A DNA stretch of 64,000 nt. Source: Chiayiivirga flava. Its GTDB lineage: Bacteria > Pseudomonadota > Gammaproteobacteria > Xanthomonadales > Xanthomonadaceae. The position numbers and the translations under genes were made by a program. Below are positions 36,018 through 46,373 of the stretch, in pieces; the first letter of the stretch is position 1, and each line of letters opens with the position of its first letter. Below the pieces are notes generated by a model that did not search any database, was not told where the DNA came from, and saw only the letters and a list, made by a program, of their open reading frames with translations. The DNA is taken from contig NZ_JACHHP010000003.1 of NCBI RefSeq assembly GCF_014202825.1, forward strand, positions 456,229-520,228, given 5' to 3'.

Positions 36018-37093
36018 GCGTGCTCGACCTCGTGCGGCCGGATCTGCGCGACTTCGCAGGCTACAGCTCGGCGCGCCGCGCCGGTGTCGGCGGAACGGTG
36101 TGGCTCAACGCCAACGAAAACCCGTGGCCCGGTCCGGTGGACGCCGGGCAGGGCCTGAACCGCTACCCGCAGCCGCAGCCGGCGGCGTTGCGCGACGCGC
36201 TCGCCACGCTGTACGGCGCGGCGCCGGAGCAGGTGCTGGTCGGCCGCGGCAGCGACGAGGCGATCGACCTGCTGGTCCGCGCCCTGTGCCGGCCGCGGAT
36301 CGATGCGGTGGTGATCGCGTCGCCGGTGTTCGGCATGTACGCGGTCAGCGCGCGGTTGCAGGACGCGCCGCTGGTCGACGTGCCGCTGATCGACGGTGCG
36401 GATGGATTTGCCGCCGATCTGGATGCCATCGGCGCTGCCGCGCTGGCGCGCGGTGCGCACCTGGTGTTCCTGTGCAGCCCGTCCAATCCGACCGGCGAGG
36501 CCGTGCCGCTGCAGGCCATCGCGGCACTGGCGCGCCGCCTCGATGGCCGCGCGGTGGTCGTGGTGGACGAGGCCTACGGCGAATTCTCCGACCAGCCATC
36601 GGCGGTGTCGCTGCTTGCGACGCACCCGAACGTGGCGGTGCTGCGCACCCTGTCGAAGGCGCATGCGCTTGCCGCCGCACGCATCGGCACGCTGATCGCG
36701 GCGCCCGAGCTGATCGCCGTGCTGCGCAATTGCCAGGCGCCGTATCCGCTGCCGACACCGTGCGTGACGCTGGCGCTCGATGCGCTGGCGCCCGCGTCGC
36801 TCGTGCGCACGCGCGAGCGTGTGGCGCGGCTCGTGGCCGAGCGCGAGCGCCTGCGCGTCCGGCTCGCCGATGTCGCCGGCGTGCGCCGCGTGTACCGCTC
36901 GCAGGGCAACTACCTGCTGGTGCGGTTCGACGACACGGACGGCGCGTTCGCACGCCTGCTCGCCGCCGGTGTCGTGGTGCGCGACATGCGCGCCAACCCG
37001 GCGCTGCACGACGCACTGCGCATCAGCATCGGCACGCCCGACGAAAACGACGCGGTGATCGCCGCCCTGCACACCGAACGAGCCGCCGCATGA
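36014..37093 (+). CDS. hisC: Histidinol-phosphate aminotransferase
   Basis: HisC transaminates imidazole-acetol phosphate with glutamate using PLP. The 359-residue product has the aminotransferase class II residues: NENP at the N-terminus, CSPSNPTGE (about 154-162), VDEAYGEF and the PLP lysine K215 in [16 protein letters not shown]-terminal arginine lies in [15 protein letters not shown] overlaps join it to hisD and hisB. Confidence 0.97.
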   Translation: MSVLDLVRPDLRDFAGYSSARRAGVGGTVWLNANENPWPGPVDAGQGLNRYPQPQPAALRDALATLYGAAPEQVLVGRGSDEAIDLLVRALCRPRIDAVVIASPVFGMYAVSARLQDAPLVDVPLIDGADGFAADLDAIGAAALARGAHLVFLCSPSNPTGEAVPLQAIAALARRLDGRAVVVVDEAYGEFSDQPSAVSLLATHPNVAVLRTLSKAHALAAARIGTLIAAPELIAVLRNCQAPYPLPTPCVTLALDALAPASLVRTRERVARLVAERERLRVRLADVAGVRRVYRSQGNYLLVRFDDTDGAFARLLAAGVVVRDMRANPALHDALRISIGTPDENDAVIAALHTERAAA

Positions 37094-38205
37094 CCCGCAT
37101 CCTCTTCATCGACCGCGACGGCACCCTCATCGAGGAGCCGCACGACTTCCAGATCGATGCGTACGAGAAACTCCGCTTCGTGCCGAACGTGATCCCGGCG
37201 CTGCTGCGGCTGCGCGATGCGGGGTTCGAGTTCGTGCTGGTGACCAACCAGGACGGCCTGGGCACCGACAGTTTCCCGCGCGCGACCTTCGAGGGCCCGC
37301 ATGCGCTGATGCAGCAGATCCTCGCCTCGCAGGGCATCGTGTTCCGCGAGGAACTCATCGACACGAGCTTTCCGCACGAGAACCTACCGACGCGCAAGCC
37401 GGGCATCGGCCTTGCGCTGCACTATCTGCGCGACCGTTCGATCGATCTGGCGGGTTCCGCGATGGTGGGCGACCGCGATACCGATCTCGAATTCGCCGCC
37501 AACCTCGGCGTGCGCGGCTTCAAGCTCGGCCCGGGCCTCGACACCTGGGACAGCATCGCGCACGTGCTCGCCGATGCGCCGCGCACGGCGGCGGTGGCGC
37601 GCGCGACGCGCGAGACGCGCATCCGCGTCGAGGTGGACCTCGATCGCAGCGCCGAGCCGCGCATCGCCACCGGGCTCGGCTATTTCGACCACATGCTCGA
37701 ACAGATAGGCAAACACGGCGGTTTCGCGCTCACGCTCACCTGCGAGGGCGACCTGCACATCGACGAGCACCACACGGTGGAGGACAGCGCGCTCGCGCTC
37801 GGTCAGGCGCTGCGCCAGGCGCTGGGCGACAAACGCGGGATCGGTCGTTACGGCGCCGCGGCCCAGGCGGCGGACGCGACGCTCGGCGACCTCGACGCTC
37901 GCGGCGAGATCCTGCTGCCGATGGACGAAGCCATCGCACGCGCCGCGCTGGATTTTTCCGGGCGCCCGTATTTCGTGTTCGACGGCGTCTTCCCGCGCGA
38001 ACGCGTCGGCGAACTGCCGACCGAGCTCGTCCCGCATTTCTTCCGCTCGCTGTGCGAAACCGCCGGTCTCAACCTCAACCTCACGGTGCGCGGCGACAAC
38101 GCACACCACATGGTCGAGGCCTGCTTCAAGGCCACCGCGCGCGCGTTGCGTCAGGCAATCCGCCGCGACGGGCGCGAGCTGCCCAGCACCAAGGGCACGC
38201 TGTGA
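37090..38205 (+). CDS. hisB: Bifunctional histidinol-phosphatase / imidazoleglycerol-phosphate dehydratase
   Basis: The 371-residue fusion performs two steps. The N-terminal HAD phosphatase (1-165) has D8 and D10 in FIDRDGT, plus [10 protein letters not shown] and [10 protein letters not shown]. The C-terminal IGP dehydratase (about 172-371) has [31 protein letters not shown] and [15 protein letters not shown], which carry the manganese-binding histidines. This fusion is typical of gammaproteobacteria. It overlaps hisC and hisH by four bases each. Confidence 0.97.
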   Translation: MTRILFIDRDGTLIEEPHDFQIDAYEKLRFVPNVIPALLRLRDAGFEFVLVTNQDGLGTDSFPRATFEGPHALMQQILASQGIVFREELIDTSFPHENLPTRKPGIGLALHYLRDRSIDLAGSAMVGDRDTDLEFAANLGVRGFKLGPGLDTWDSIAHVLADAPRTAAVARATRETRIRVEVDLDRSAEPRIATGLGYFDHMLEQIGKHGGFALTLTCEGDLHIDEHHTVEDSALALGQALRQALGDKRGIGRYGAAAQAADATLGDLDARGEILLPMDEAIARAALDFSGRPYFVFDGVFPRERVGELPTELVPHFFRSLCETAGLNLNLTVRGDNAHHMVEACFKATARALRQAIRRDGRELPSTKGTL

Positions 38206-38828
38206 GCGGCGTGGTGCTCATCGATGCCGGGGGCGCCAACATCGGCTCGGTGCGTTATGCGCTGCAGCGCCTGGGCGTCGACGCGCAGCTGAGCGGCGAC
38301 GCGGCGACGATCCGCCGCGCCGAGCGCGTGATCCTTCCGGGCGTCGGTGCCGCGGCACCGGCGATGGAGCGGCTGCGCGCACTCGACCTGGTCGACACGA
38401 TCCGCAGCCTCACCCGGCCGCTGCTCGGCATCTGCCTCGGCATGCAGCTGCTGTTCGAGCACTCGGACGAGGCGGGCAGCATGGCGACGGAGGGCGCCGG
38501 CGTGGCCTGCCTCGGCCTGCTGCCGGGCACGGTGACGAAGCTGCCCGCGGCCGCCGGCATCCGCATCCCGCACATGGGCTGGAACACGCTGCTGCCGCGC
38601 CGTGCCGACGCGCTGCTCGACGGCATCGCCGCGGGCGACCATGCCTATTTCGTGCACAGCTACGCCGCGCCGGTCACCGACGACTGCATCGCGACGTGCG
38701 CCCACGGCACGTCGTTCGCCGCCGTGGTGCGGCGCGGCCGTATCGCCGGCGCGCAGTTCCATCCCGAGCGATCGGCGCAGGTCGGCGCACGCATCCTGCA
38801 GAATTTCCTTCGCATGGACTTCGAATGA
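38202..38828 (+). CDS. hisH: Imidazole glycerol phosphate synthase glutaminase subunit
   Basis: HisH releases ammonia from glutamine and channels it to HisF. The 208-residue class I glutamine amidotransferase has its triad at C78 (GICLGMQ), H187 and E189 (QFHPER). The start is a GTG overlapping the hisB stop (GTGA). It overlaps hisA by four bases. Confidence 0.97.
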   Translation: MSGVVLIDAGGANIGSVRYALQRLGVDAQLSGDAATIRRAERVILPGVGAAAPAMERLRALDLVDTIRSLTRPLLGICLGMQLLFEHSDEAGSMATEGAGVACLGLLPGTVTKLPAAAGIRIPHMGWNTLLPRRADALLDGIAAGDHAYFVHSYAAPVTDDCIATCAHGTSFAAVVRRGRIAGAQFHPERSAQVGARILQNFLRMDFE

Positions 38829-39559
38829 GCCTCACCGTCTATCCCGCGATCGACGTGCGCGAACACCGCGTCGTGCGCCTGCGGCAGGGCGACTACGCGC
38901 AGGAGACGCGCTACGCCCACAATCCGCTCGAGCTTGCGCAGCACTATGCCGCCGCCGGCGCAACGTGGCTGCATCTGGTGGACCTCGACGCCGCGCGCCA
39001 CGGCGGCTACACGCTGTCCCCGCTGGTGCGCGCGATCAAGGCCACCACGCCGCTGCGCGTGCAGACCGGCGGCGGCGTGCGCGACGAAGCCGACGTGCGG
39101 CATGTGCTCGACGCCGGCGCCGACCGCGTGGTGCTCGGCAGCGTGGCCGTGCGCGACCCGGCACGCGTGGCGGGCTGGATCGCAGGGTTCGGTGCCGAGC
39201 GCATCACCGTCGCGCTCGACACGCGGCAGGACGCCGACGGCATCTGGCGCATGCCGCTGCACGGCTGGACCGAAACCTCGCCGACCACGCTCGACGAATT
39301 GCTGCACGTCTACGCCGCCTCGGATCTTCGCCACGTGTTGTGCACCGACATCGGGCGCGACGGCATGCTCGCCGGCCCGAACCTTGCGCTGTACGGCTAC
39401 CTGCGCGAACGCGCGCCGACGCTGCAGCTGCAGGCGTCCGGCGGCGTGCGCGATGTCGGCGACGTGCGCGCGGCCGGCGCCACCGGCTGCGCCGGCGTCG
39501 TGCTCGGCAAGGCCCTGCTCGACGGCCGCCTGGACCTGCGCGAGGCGCTCGCATGCTGA
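38825..39559 (+). CDS. hisA: ProFAR isomerase
   Basis: HisA isomerises ProFAR to PRFAR by an Amadori rearrangement. The 244-residue beta/alpha barrel has the catalytic aspartates D10 ([13 protein letters not shown]) and D132 (VALDTRQD), and the phosphate loops [11 protein letters not shown] and [10 protein letters not shown]. It overlaps hisF by seven bases. Confidence 0.97.
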   Translation: MSLTVYPAIDVREHRVVRLRQGDYAQETRYAHNPLELAQHYAAAGATWLHLVDLDAARHGGYTLSPLVRAIKATTPLRVQTGGGVRDEADVRHVLDAGADRVVLGSVAVRDPARVAGWIAGFGAERITVALDTRQDADGIWRMPLHGWTETSPTTLDELLHVYAASDLRHVLCTDIGRDGMLAGPNLALYGYLRERAPTLQLQASGGVRDVGDVRAAGATGCAGVVLGKALLDGRLDLREALAC

Positions 39560-40323
39560 GCCGGCGCATCGTGCCGTGCCTGGACGTGCGCGACGGCCGC
39601 GTGGTGAAGGGCGTGCGCTTCCGCGATCACGTGGACATGGGCGATATCGCCGAGCTCGCACAACGTTATCGCGACGAGGGTGCGGACGAGCTGGTGTTCT
39701 ACGACATCGCGGCGAGTCCCGAAGGTCGCAGCGTGGATCGCGGCTGGGTCGAGCGTGTGGCACGGCTGATCGACATCCCGTTCTGCGTGGCCGGCGGCAT
39801 CCGCAGCGTCGACGACGCTCGCGCGGTGCTGCATGCGGGCGCGGACAAGGTGTCGATCAACACGCCCGCGCTGCAGCGGCCGGCGCTGATCGGCGAACTG
39901 GCCGATGCGTTCGGGGTGCAGTGCGTCGTGGTGGGCATCGACAGCCAGCGCGATGCGGACGGCCAGTGGCGCGTGCGCGCGTTCACCGGCGATCCGTCGA
40001 TGACGCAGGCGCTGCAGCGCCGCACTCTCGATTGGGTGGAGGAGGCGCAGGCGCTCGGCGCGGGCGAGATCGTGCTCAACTGCATGGGCGCGGACGGCGT
40101 TCGCGGCGGCTACGACATCGAGCAGCTGCGTGCCGCACGCGCCGTGTGCCGCGTGCCGCTGGTGGCGTCCGGCGGGGCCGGCGAGATGACGCACTTCCGC
40201 GATGTGTTCGAGCAGGCCGACGTCGACGCGGCACTCGCGGCCAGCGTCTTCCATTCCGGGTCGATCGCGATCCCGGCGCTGAAACGGTCGCTGCGCGCGG
40301 CAGGCATCGAGGTGCGGGCATGA
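39553..40323 (+). CDS. hisF: Imidazole glycerol phosphate synthase cyclase subunit
   Basis: HisF uses ammonia from HisH to convert PRFAR into IGP and AICAR. The 256-residue barrel has D11 ([13 protein letters not shown]) and D130 (VVGIDSQRD), and the conserved KVSINTPAL and [10 protein letters not shown] loops. It overlaps hisA upstream by seven bases and hisI downstream by four. Confidence 0.97.
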   Translation: MLSRRIVPCLDVRDGRVVKGVRFRDHVDMGDIAELAQRYRDEGADELVFYDIAASPEGRSVDRGWVERVARLIDIPFCVAGGIRSVDDARAVLHAGADKVSINTPALQRPALIGELADAFGVQCVVVGIDSQRDADGQWRVRAFTGDPSMTQALQRRTLDWVEEAQALGAGEIVLNCMGADGVRGGYDIEQLRAARAVCRVPLVASGGAGEMTHFRDVFEQADVDAALAASVFHSGSIAIPALKRSLRAAGIEVRA

Positions 40324-40931
40324 GCCCGGTCGCGTTCGACGGCGACATGCTCGACTGGGCAAAGGCACCGGACGGCTTGCTGCCGGCCATCGTGCAGGAT
40401 GCGTCCACGCACCGCGTGCTGATGCTCGGCTACATGAACCGCGCGGCGCTCGCGGCCACGCTCGCGAGCGGCCACGTGACGTTCTTCAGCCGCAGCAGGC
40501 AGCGGCTGTGGATGAAGGGCGAGGGCAGCGGGCACGTGCTGTCGCTGGTGTCGATCCGGGCCGATTGCGACGCCGACACGCTGCTCGTCCAGGCGACGCC
40601 GCGCGGACCGACGTGCCATCTGCAGCGGACCAGCTGTTTTCCGGATGCGCCGGGCGATGCCTTGGCGGACCTCGATGCGCTGATCGCGTCGCGCAGCGTC
40701 GAGCGGCCGTCGGGAAGCTATACGACGAAGCTGTTCGACGCCGGCGTGAAACGCATCGCGCAGAAAGTGGGCGAGGAGGGCGTCGAGACGGCACTGGCCG
40801 CCGTCGCCGGCGACGACGCGGAACTGCGCAACGAGTCCGCCGACCTGCTGTACCACCTGCTCGTGGTGCTGCGCGCGCGCGGGCTGGGGCTGGTCGACGT
40901 ACTGGAGACATTGCGCGACCGGCAGGGGTGA
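40320..40931 (+). CDS. hisI: Bifunctional phosphoribosyl-AMP cyclohydrolase / phosphoribosyl-ATP pyrophosphatase
   Basis: The 203-residue protein joins HisI (about 1-120) and HisE (about 122-203), steps three and two of the pathway. HisI shows [25 protein letters not shown] in part, [10 protein letters not shown] and [11 protein letters not shown] with the zinc cysteines. HisE shows [22 protein letters not shown] in part, and [14 protein letters not shown]. It ends the his operon. I see no T-rich terminator on the plus strand after it. Confidence 0.96.
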   Translation: MSPVAFDGDMLDWAKAPDGLLPAIVQDASTHRVLMLGYMNRAALAATLASGHVTFFSRSRQRLWMKGEGSGHVLSLVSIRADCDADTLLVQATPRGPTCHLQRTSCFPDAPGDALADLDALIASRSVERPSGSYTTKLFDAGVKRIAQKVGEEGVETALAAVAGDDAELRNESADLLYHLLVVLRARGLGLVDVLETLRDRQG

Positions 40932-40995
40932 TCGGATCGGCGCGGCGCGTGAACGTCGTGGCTCCGGCAACCGGCGCGGGTGCGTTCCGCAGACG

Positions 40996-41023
40996 AAAAA
41001 AACCCCCGGCAAGACGCCGGGGG
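40996..41023 (-). terminator. Intrinsic terminator of the collagen-like gene
   Basis: On the minus strand CCCCCGGC and GCCGGGGG (41003-41023, loop GTCTT) form a perfect 8-bp stem followed by seven T residues (40996-41002). It lies about 50 bases after the stop of the collagen-like gene. It lacks a T-run on the plus strand, so it would not end the his transcript in the standard way. Confidence 0.9.
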
Positions 41024-41071
41024 CCGGAGCACACGACCCGGGATGCGCGCGGCATCCCGGACACGCGGCGA

Positions 41072-43735
41072 CTACGGGACGCAGATCGCGTAGACCGTGA
41101 TGCCGATGTTCTGGTTGTTGTTGTAGGCCACGATCGTCCCGGTCCAGGCGCCGCTGGTCGACGGCCAGTTGCGGGCGATCTGGTAGTAGGACGTATTGGT
41201 GGTGTTGATCCCCCCGCCGATCACGCGCGGAGTCTGCGCCGGACAGGTGGCCGTTGCCGACAGCGTTTCCAGATTGTCCAGATCGGTGTTGCTGTTGGTC
41301 GCGGTCACGATGTTGACCGTGGTCTGGGCAAAGTTGCCGCCCGGACCCTGCGCGCCTTGCGGACCCTGCGGACCGACCGCACCGGCGGGGCCGGTGTTAC
41401 CGACCGGACCTTGCGGGCCGGCCGGGCCGGTCAGGCCGATGGGACCTTGCGGGCCCACGGCGCCGGTGAGACCGATCGGACCCTGAGGGCCTGCCACACC
41501 CGCCGGACCCTGTGCGCCCGGGGCGCCGGTTTCGCCGTCGGCGCCCGCGGGTCCTTGCGGCCCCGGGGCGCCGGTGTCACCGGCGGGGCCCTGTGGACCG
41601 GCCGGACCGACAGCACCCGTCAGGCCGATCGGGCCCTGCGGGCCTGTCGCGCCGATGTCGCCGGCGGGGCCTTGCGGGCCAGCCGGACCGACAGCGCCGG
41701 TCAGGCCGATCGGACCTTGGGGACCTTCCGCACCGGCCGGGCCCTGCGGACCGGTCGCTCCGGTGTCCCCGGCGGGGCCTTGCGGGCCGGCCGGACCGAC
41801 GGCGCCGGTCAGACCGATCGGGCCTTGGGCGCCTTCCGCACCGGCCGGGCCCTGCGGACCTTCCGCTCCGGCCGGACCTTGCAGACCTGTCGCGCCGGTG
41901 TCACCGGCGGGTCCCTGCGGGCCGGCCGGGCCGACAGCACCGGTCAGGCCGATCGGTCCCTGCGGACCTTCTGAGCCGGCCGGACCTTGCGGACCTGTCG
42001 CGCCAGTGTCACCGGTGGGGCCTTGCGGGCCAGCCGGGCCGACATCACCGGTCAGGCCGACGGGTCCTTGCGGACCTTCCGCGCCGGCCGGACCTTGCGG
42101 ACCCGTCGCGCCGGTGTCACCGGCGGGGCCTTGCGGGCCGGCCGGACCGACCGCGCCGGTCAAACCGATTGGTCCCTGCGGACCTTCTGCGCCGGCCGGG
42201 CCCTGCGGACCTGTCGCGCCGATATCACCGGCGGGGCCCTGCGGGCCGGCCGGGCCGACAGCACCGGTCAGGCCGATCGGTCCCTGCGGACCTTCCGCGC
42301 CGGCCGGACCCTGCGGACCCGTCGCGCCGGTGTCACCAGCGGGGCCTTGCGGGCCGGCCGGGCCGACACCACCGTTCAGGCCGACCGGTCCCTGTGGACC
42401 TTCCGCTCCGGCCGGACCTTGCGGACCGGTCCCGCCGGTGTCACCGGCGGGGCCCTGCGGGCCGGCCGGACCGACCGCGCCGGTCAAACCGATTGGTCCC
42501 TGTGGACCTTCCGCTCCGGCCGGACCTTGCGGACCGGTCCCGCCGGTGTCACCGGCAGGGCCCTGCGGGCCAGCCGGACCGACAGCGCCGGTCAGACCGA
42601 TCGGACCTTGGGGGCCTTCCGCACCGGCCGGGCCCTGCGGACCGGTCGCGCCGGTGTCACCGGCGGGGCCTTGCGGGCCGGCCGGGCCGACATCACCGGT
42701 CAGGCCGATCGGGCCCTGCGGACCTTCCGCACCGGCCGGGCCCTGCGGACCTGTCGCGCCGGTGTCACCGGCGGGGCCTTGCGGGCCAGCCGGGCCGACA
42801 TCACCGGTCAGGCCGATTGGTCCCTGCGGACCTTCCGCGCCGGCCGGACCAACATCACCGGTCAGGCCGATCGGCCCCTGCGGACCTTCCGCACCGGCCG
42901 GGCCCTGCGGACCTGTCGCGCCGGTGTCACCGGCGAGGCCTTGCGGGCCGGCCGGACCGACCGCACCGGTCAAACCGATTGGTCCCTGCGGACCTTCCGC
43001 GCCGGCCGGGCCCTGCGGACCTGTCGCGCCGGTGTCACCGGCGGGGCCTTGCGGGCCGGCCGGACCGACCGCGCCTGTCAAACCGATTGGTCCCTGCGGA
43101 CCTTCGGCACCCGTCGGGCCTTGCGGACCGGCCGGGCCGACATCACCGGTCAAGCCGATGGGCCCTTGCGGACCTTCCGGCCCGGTGTCGCCCTGCGGTC
43201 CCGCCGGGCCGGCTTCGCCAGCCGGGCCCTGCGGACCGGCCGCCCCGTCCGCGCCCGCCGGGCCCACCTCGCCCTGCGCGCCGGCCTCGCCCTGAGGGCC
43301 CATGTCTCCCTGGGGCCCCTGCGGACCAATCGGCCCGATCGCGCCTTCGGCCGCGTTGAGAGCCCACTGCGCCACCGGCGCGGTGGAGATGGGCTGGCGC
43401 GGCAGTGCAGAGCCGTCCACGCTCACCTGCAGGTAGGTCTGTTCGCCGGTGAAGGCGCCGGGAAACGCGAGATTGATGCTGAACACGCCGCGCACCACCG
43501 GGTAGTCCGGCTCGTTGATGGTGCTGCCGATCTGGGTGCCGCCGTTCTGCTCGGTCCAGAGCGAGAAGGCGAGGTCGCGGGTGCCGTTGACGGCGGCGCC
43601 GTTCTGCTCGAGGCGGCCCTGGTAGACGAAGTCGGGCAGCTGCATGGCCTTGTCCGCACCCGGAGCCGCCAGCGCGGCGGCGCCCGGCACGGTGAGCGCA
43701 AGCGACAGCGCAAGAAACAGTGTGCGGTGGTTCAT
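41072..43735 (-). CDS. Secreted collagen-like repeat protein
   Basis: The 887-residue product has a signal peptide (to about A27) and an N-terminal globular part (28-130) containing [16 protein letters not shown], typical of Gly-X-Y surface proteins of this order. A continuous run of about 220 Gly-X-Y triplets fills 131-800. A C-terminal globular domain (801-887) has two cysteines (C831, C885) and Asn/Thr-rich strands. The triplets form 36-residue units such as [18 protein letters not shown] plus [19 protein letters not shown] trimeric, rod-like extracellular fibre is expected; its ligand is unknown. The ATG is preceded by GAGGG and overlaps the stop of the upstream small gene (ATGA). Confidence 0.9.
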   Translation of the reverse strand: MNHRTLFLALSLALTVPGAAALAAPGADKAMQLPDFVYQGRLEQNGAAVNGTRDLAFSLWTEQNGGTQIGSTINEPDYPVVRGVFSINLAFPGAFTGEQTYLQVSVDGSALPRQPISTAPVAQWALNAAEGAIGPIGPQGPQGDMGPQGEAGAQGEVGPAGADGAAGPQGPAGEAGPAGPQGDTGPEGPQGPIGLTGDVGPAGPQGPTGAEGPQGPIGLTGAVGPAGPQGPAGDTGATGPQGPAGAEGPQGPIGLTGAVGPAGPQGLAGDTGATGPQGPAGAEGPQGPIGLTGDVGPAGAEGPQGPIGLTGDVGPAGPQGPAGDTGATGPQGPAGAEGPQGPIGLTGDVGPAGPQGPAGDTGATGPQGPAGAEGPQGPIGLTGAVGPAGPQGPAGDTGGTGPQGPAGAEGPQGPIGLTGAVGPAGPQGPAGDTGGTGPQGPAGAEGPQGPVGLNGGVGPAGPQGPAGDTGATGPQGPAGAEGPQGPIGLTGAVGPAGPQGPAGDIGATGPQGPAGAEGPQGPIGLTGAVGPAGPQGPAGDTGATGPQGPAGAEGPQGPVGLTGDVGPAGPQGPTGDTGATGPQGPAGSEGPQGPIGLTGAVGPAGPQGPAGDTGATGLQGPAGAEGPQGPAGAEGAQGPIGLTGAVGPAGPQGPAGDTGATGPQGPAGAEGPQGPIGLTGAVGPAGPQGPAGDIGATGPQGPIGLTGAVGPAGPQGPAGDTGAPGPQGPAGADGETGAPGAQGPAGVAGPQGPIGLTGAVGPQGPIGLTGPAGPQGPVGNTGPAGAVGPQGPQGAQGPGGNFAQTTVNIVTATNSNTDLDNLETLSATATCPAQTPRVIGGGINTTNTSYYQIARNWPSTSGAWTGTIVAYNNNQNIGITVYAICVP
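41570..43330 (-). repeat. Tandem ~108-bp coding repeats in the collagen-like gene
   Basis: The coding DNA of the Gly-X-Y region is made of about sixteen near-identical 108-bp units, some shortened, with sporadic codon differences (GCG/GCA, GAC/GAT). The units differ mainly at the third triplet (GAV, GDV or GGV) and in GAT versus GGT. The region is prone to length change by slippage or recombination and to assembly error. The antisense frames also stay open here because of base composition. Confidence 0.85.
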
Positions 43736-44058
43736 GGTGTGCAACCCTCTTGGTCGTTGCCTTCAAAGCTGTCCTTGAAGAGCGTGAAAGTGCCGGTGGA
43801 AATCGGGGAGGTACCGACCGTGGCGGGGAATCCGCTGGTGATCCGGTAGGTGCCGTCGGACACGGTGCCTGCGGCGGGTTCGCCGACGGTGCTGACGAGC
43901 GCGTAGCAGTCGTTGCTGGACACGGCGCCGCCGCTGGCGGTGGTGCCGTTCCTGAGGGTGTAGCCGCCGTCGCCGGCCGACGCGAAGCCGGCGAGCGAGG
44001 CGGCGACGAGCAGTGCGAACGCACGTCTCGCATGTCGCCGGGTGCTGGGTGGTTTCAT
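43732..44058 (-). CDS. Small secreted protein coupled to the collagen-like gene
   Basis: The 108-residue product starts at the ATG ending at 44058 (GGGGA upstream). It has a basic, then hydrophobic signal ending near FASAG, then a mature part of about 80 residues: [39 protein letters not shown] and [16 protein letters not shown]. Near its end it carries [10 protein letters not shown], similar to the C-terminal LFRNTFE of the delta-60 protein in this window. Its stop overlaps the ATG of the collagen-like gene by four bases, so the two are made together. Function unknown; a surface or fibre-associated partner is a guess. Confidence 0.7.
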   Translation of the reverse strand: MKPPSTRRHARRAFALLVAASLAGFASAGDGGYTLRNGTTASGGAVSSNDCYALVSTVGEPAAGTVSDGTYRITSGFPATVGTSPISTGTFTLFKDSFEGNDQEGCTP

Positions 44059-44657
44059 CCGTGTCCCCTGTGGGCGGCTGCCGCAGGCAACCGCCGTCGT
44101 TTCGGTGAATTGCGGGCAAGCCGGGACCGCCGCGCGGCGCGGGGCCGTGCGTGGAGGCGTTGCGGAATGCGGCCGGCGGGCCGCGGCGGGATTCGCGCGG
44201 GCTAGCGGTTGGGCGGTATGCCGCGCGGGTCCGGGGCGAGGCCGGCGCACGGCCGGTCCGGCGGTGCCAGGCACCGTGGCGTGATCTTCTGCAAGCAGAC
44301 CCCCTGTCGATCTGTTGGCGTTTTGATGTCGCGGTTGCGCGGATCAACCGGGGCGAAAATTTATGAGAAGCCGATCACATTTCCCGCGTTGTGCAATCTT
44401 CCCGCACCAAATCGTGAAATTGAAGCGGTTAAGTGTGAAGAAACATCACGTTATCGGAAAGTGTGAATCCGTTCTCTGACATCGGTCGGCAGTGTGTGGC
44501 CGGGCACGCCAGAAAGTGCCGGCGGGCGTCGCATGGTCGACGCGCCAGGGCGCAGAGCGCCATTTTCGGGGCCCGGAAACGACACACGCGCTCGCCGGAG
44601 CGAACGCGTGTGCGGGTGTGCAGCCATGCGCGGTGGCCCGCGCGGACACTCAGGGCG
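44059..44657. other. 599-bp non-coding stretch upstream of the collagen-like operon
   Basis: No supported gene lies here. The part at 44280-44470 is much more AT-rich than its surroundings and should hold the promoter of the small-protein/collagen operon (minus strand), but I could not find a well-spaced -35/-10 pair. Two direct copies of AAGTGTGAA occur at 44431-44439 and 44459-44467, 28 bp apart. The first is followed by ACATCACG, which gives a near CRP-type dyad with a spacer one base too long. Confidence 0.45.
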
Positions 44658-46373
44658 TCATTCGAGCGTGAACCACTGCACCTCGACGCGGCGGTTGAGG
44701 TCGCTGTCGGGTCCTGCCGGTTCTTCCCAGCCGCGGCCGACGAGCTCGATGCGCTCCGGCCCGATGTTCGGATACTTCTTCACCAGCGCGTCGCGCACGG
44801 CCTGCGCGCGCTGGCGCGACAGTTCCATCGCCTTCAACGCCATGCTGCGCACCAGCGGCTGGCCGCCCTGCTTCTCGAATTCGGCCAGGCGCGCGTTGTC
44901 CACGTGCCCGCGCAGCAGCACGATCGAGCCCGGGCTCACCTGCAGGAAGTTCTTGATCGTCTCCAGGTAGCCGACGTTTTCCTGCGCGCTGTTGTCGAGG
45001 TTCGACGAGTTGGGCTCGAAGAAGAAGCGGATGTCCTTGGACAGCAGCGCGTCGCCTTCGAGCGAGACGTTGCCGCCGGTCTTGATCGGCGCGATGGCGA
45101 TGGTCTGTCCGGCGAATTCGCTGGCCTTCTGCAGCGCATCCAGCGCCGTGGTGTCGACGAAGCGCGCCGGGTCCGCCGGGTTCCGGATCACGTTGCCATA
45201 GGCGAGCACCGACGACTGGAAGATGCCCTGGAACGAGCCGGCGGCGTCGATCTGGCCGCTGAAGAACGCGAGGTTCTCGGGCAGGTTGGACAGGTGCACC
45301 TTGGCGAGCTCTTCCTTCGTGTCCGCCTCGCTCCACGAGAAGGCCTTGGCGATCACGGCGAGGTTGCGCTCGGGCTCGTCGCGCACGCGGCGGTTGCCGT
45401 CCAGCAGGCCGTGCACGAGGCCCTTGACCCATTCGGGCTTGGCCTGCGCGAAGCCCTTGTTGACCAGCAGCAGGTCCGCGACGATCAGCAGGTTGCGGTT
45501 GGAGACCAGCGTCTTCGCGCTGCCGCCGGACGCCGCGACCACTTCGTCGGTGCGCGGCGACCAGCCCACGCAGCCGTTGAGCCGCGGCCGGCCGGTGCCG
45601 AGTTCGGCTTCGTACGCGTCGCAGGCGACGAACGCGTCTTCGTAGAACACCAGGCCCAACTCGCCGGCGGCCGGGCGCGCGTCCAGATCGCGCAGCACCT
45701 TCACGGGCACGCCGGCTTCCGAGGCCAGATAGCGGATGAAGAATTCGCTTTCGTTGAACTGCGAGGCCGCGAGGATCTTGCCCTTGAGCTGGTTGATGCT
45801 GGTGATGCCGCTGTCGACCACGACCTGGTCTGCGCCGCGCGAGAAGCCGATCTGCGCCGGCACCGTCACGTCGAACTGGCGGCCGAGCACGGCGAGCACG
45901 TCGGCGGTCGTCACGCTGGCGGCGACGCGGCCGTTGTTGAGTTTCGACCAGCCTTCCTCCTCGCTCAGCGTCAGGCGTACCTGGAAGCCATAGTTGCGCG
46001 CGAAAAACGAATCGGGGTTCGGCGCGAGCCCGCCGTTGGCAACGATGAGGCCCGCATAGCCTGCGTACTCGCTCATGTCGACATCGACGATGTCGCCCTG
46101 CGGCTGGTACGGCGCGGGCTGGTCGAGCGTGGGCGTGCCGGTGACCGGTTCGATCGGATCCGGCGCGTCGCCCGGCGGCGTCGCGGGCGCATCGTCTCGG
46201 TCGTCCGCGGGCGTGTTGGCCGTGGTGCGGTCGCGCGGCGTGTCGTCGCCGCCCATGTCCTTCAGCGCCAGCCAGCCGCCCAGGCCGAGCAGCGCAAGCA
46301 CCAGCAGCACGGTGATGAACTTGCCGGCGGCGTTGCCGCCTTGATGGCGCGTGTGACGCGTGCAGGATTTCAT
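44658..46373 (-). CDS. Substrate-binding protein / OmpA-domain fusion, membrane anchored
   Basis: The 571-residue product has a short basic N-terminus, one membrane segment (19-37), an acidic Pro/Asp-rich linker (40-95) and a periplasmic binding-protein-like domain (about 95-425; DSGITSINQLKGKILAASQF, LVFYEDAFVACDAYE). An OmpA/MotB-type peptidoglycan-binding domain follows (about 440-571; FFFEPNSSNLD, LLRGHVDNARLAEF, ELVGRGWEEP, LNRRVEVQWF). It should sit in the inner membrane, bind a small solute and grip peptidoglycan. No ABC permease or ATPase of the import type is adjacent, so it is unlikely to be a transporter part. It is the last gene of a set with a membrane coiled-coil protein, an AAA+ ATPase and PspA. 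Confidence 0.82.
   Translation of the reverse strand: MKSCTRHTRHQGGNAAGKFITVLLVLALLGLGGWLALKDMGGDDTPRDRTTANTPADDRDDAPATPPGDAPDPIEPVTGTPTLDQPAPYQPQGDIVDVDMSEYAGYAGLIVANGGLAPNPDSFFARNYGFQVRLTLSEEEGWSKLNNGRVAASVTTADVLAVLGRQFDVTVPAQIGFSRGADQVVVDSGITSINQLKGKILAASQFNESEFFIRYLASEAGVPVKVLRDLDARPAAGELGLVFYEDAFVACDAYEAELGTGRPRLNGCVGWSPRTDEVVAASGGSAKTLVSNRNLLIVADLLLVNKGFAQAKPEWVKGLVHGLLDGNRRVRDEPERNLAVIAKAFSWSEADTKEELAKVHLSNLPENLAFFSGQIDAAGSFQGIFQSSVLAYGNVIRNPADPARFVDTTALDALQKASEFAGQTIAIAPIKTGGNVSLEGDALLSKDIRFFFEPNSSNLDNSAQENVGYLETIKNFLQVSPGSIVLLRGHVDNARLAEFEKQGGQPLVRSMALKAMELSRQRAQAVRDALVKKYPNIGPERIELVGRGWEEPAGPDSDLNRRVEVQWFTLE

Noticed and set aside
41570-43330. Regularly spaced repeats resembling a CRISPR array
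   Set aside because: The repeats are contiguous 108-bp coding units in frame with Gly-X-Y triplets, with no unique spacers and no cas genes.
41512-43359. Long plus-strand open frames across the collagen-like gene, one with PAGPCGP repeats
   Set aside because: They mirror the repeat structure of the minus-strand Gly-X-Y gene, which has a signal peptide, globular ends, a Shine-Dalgarno and a terminator.
44431-44447. A CRP/Clp-type site TGTGA...TCACG
   Set aside because: The spacer is seven bases instead of six and the second half is imperfect; kept only as a remark on the intergenic region.
44658-46373. A phosphate ABC transporter binding protein
   Set aside because: The binding-protein domain is fused to an OmpA domain and anchored in the membrane, with no permease or import ATPase nearby, so a transport role is not supported.
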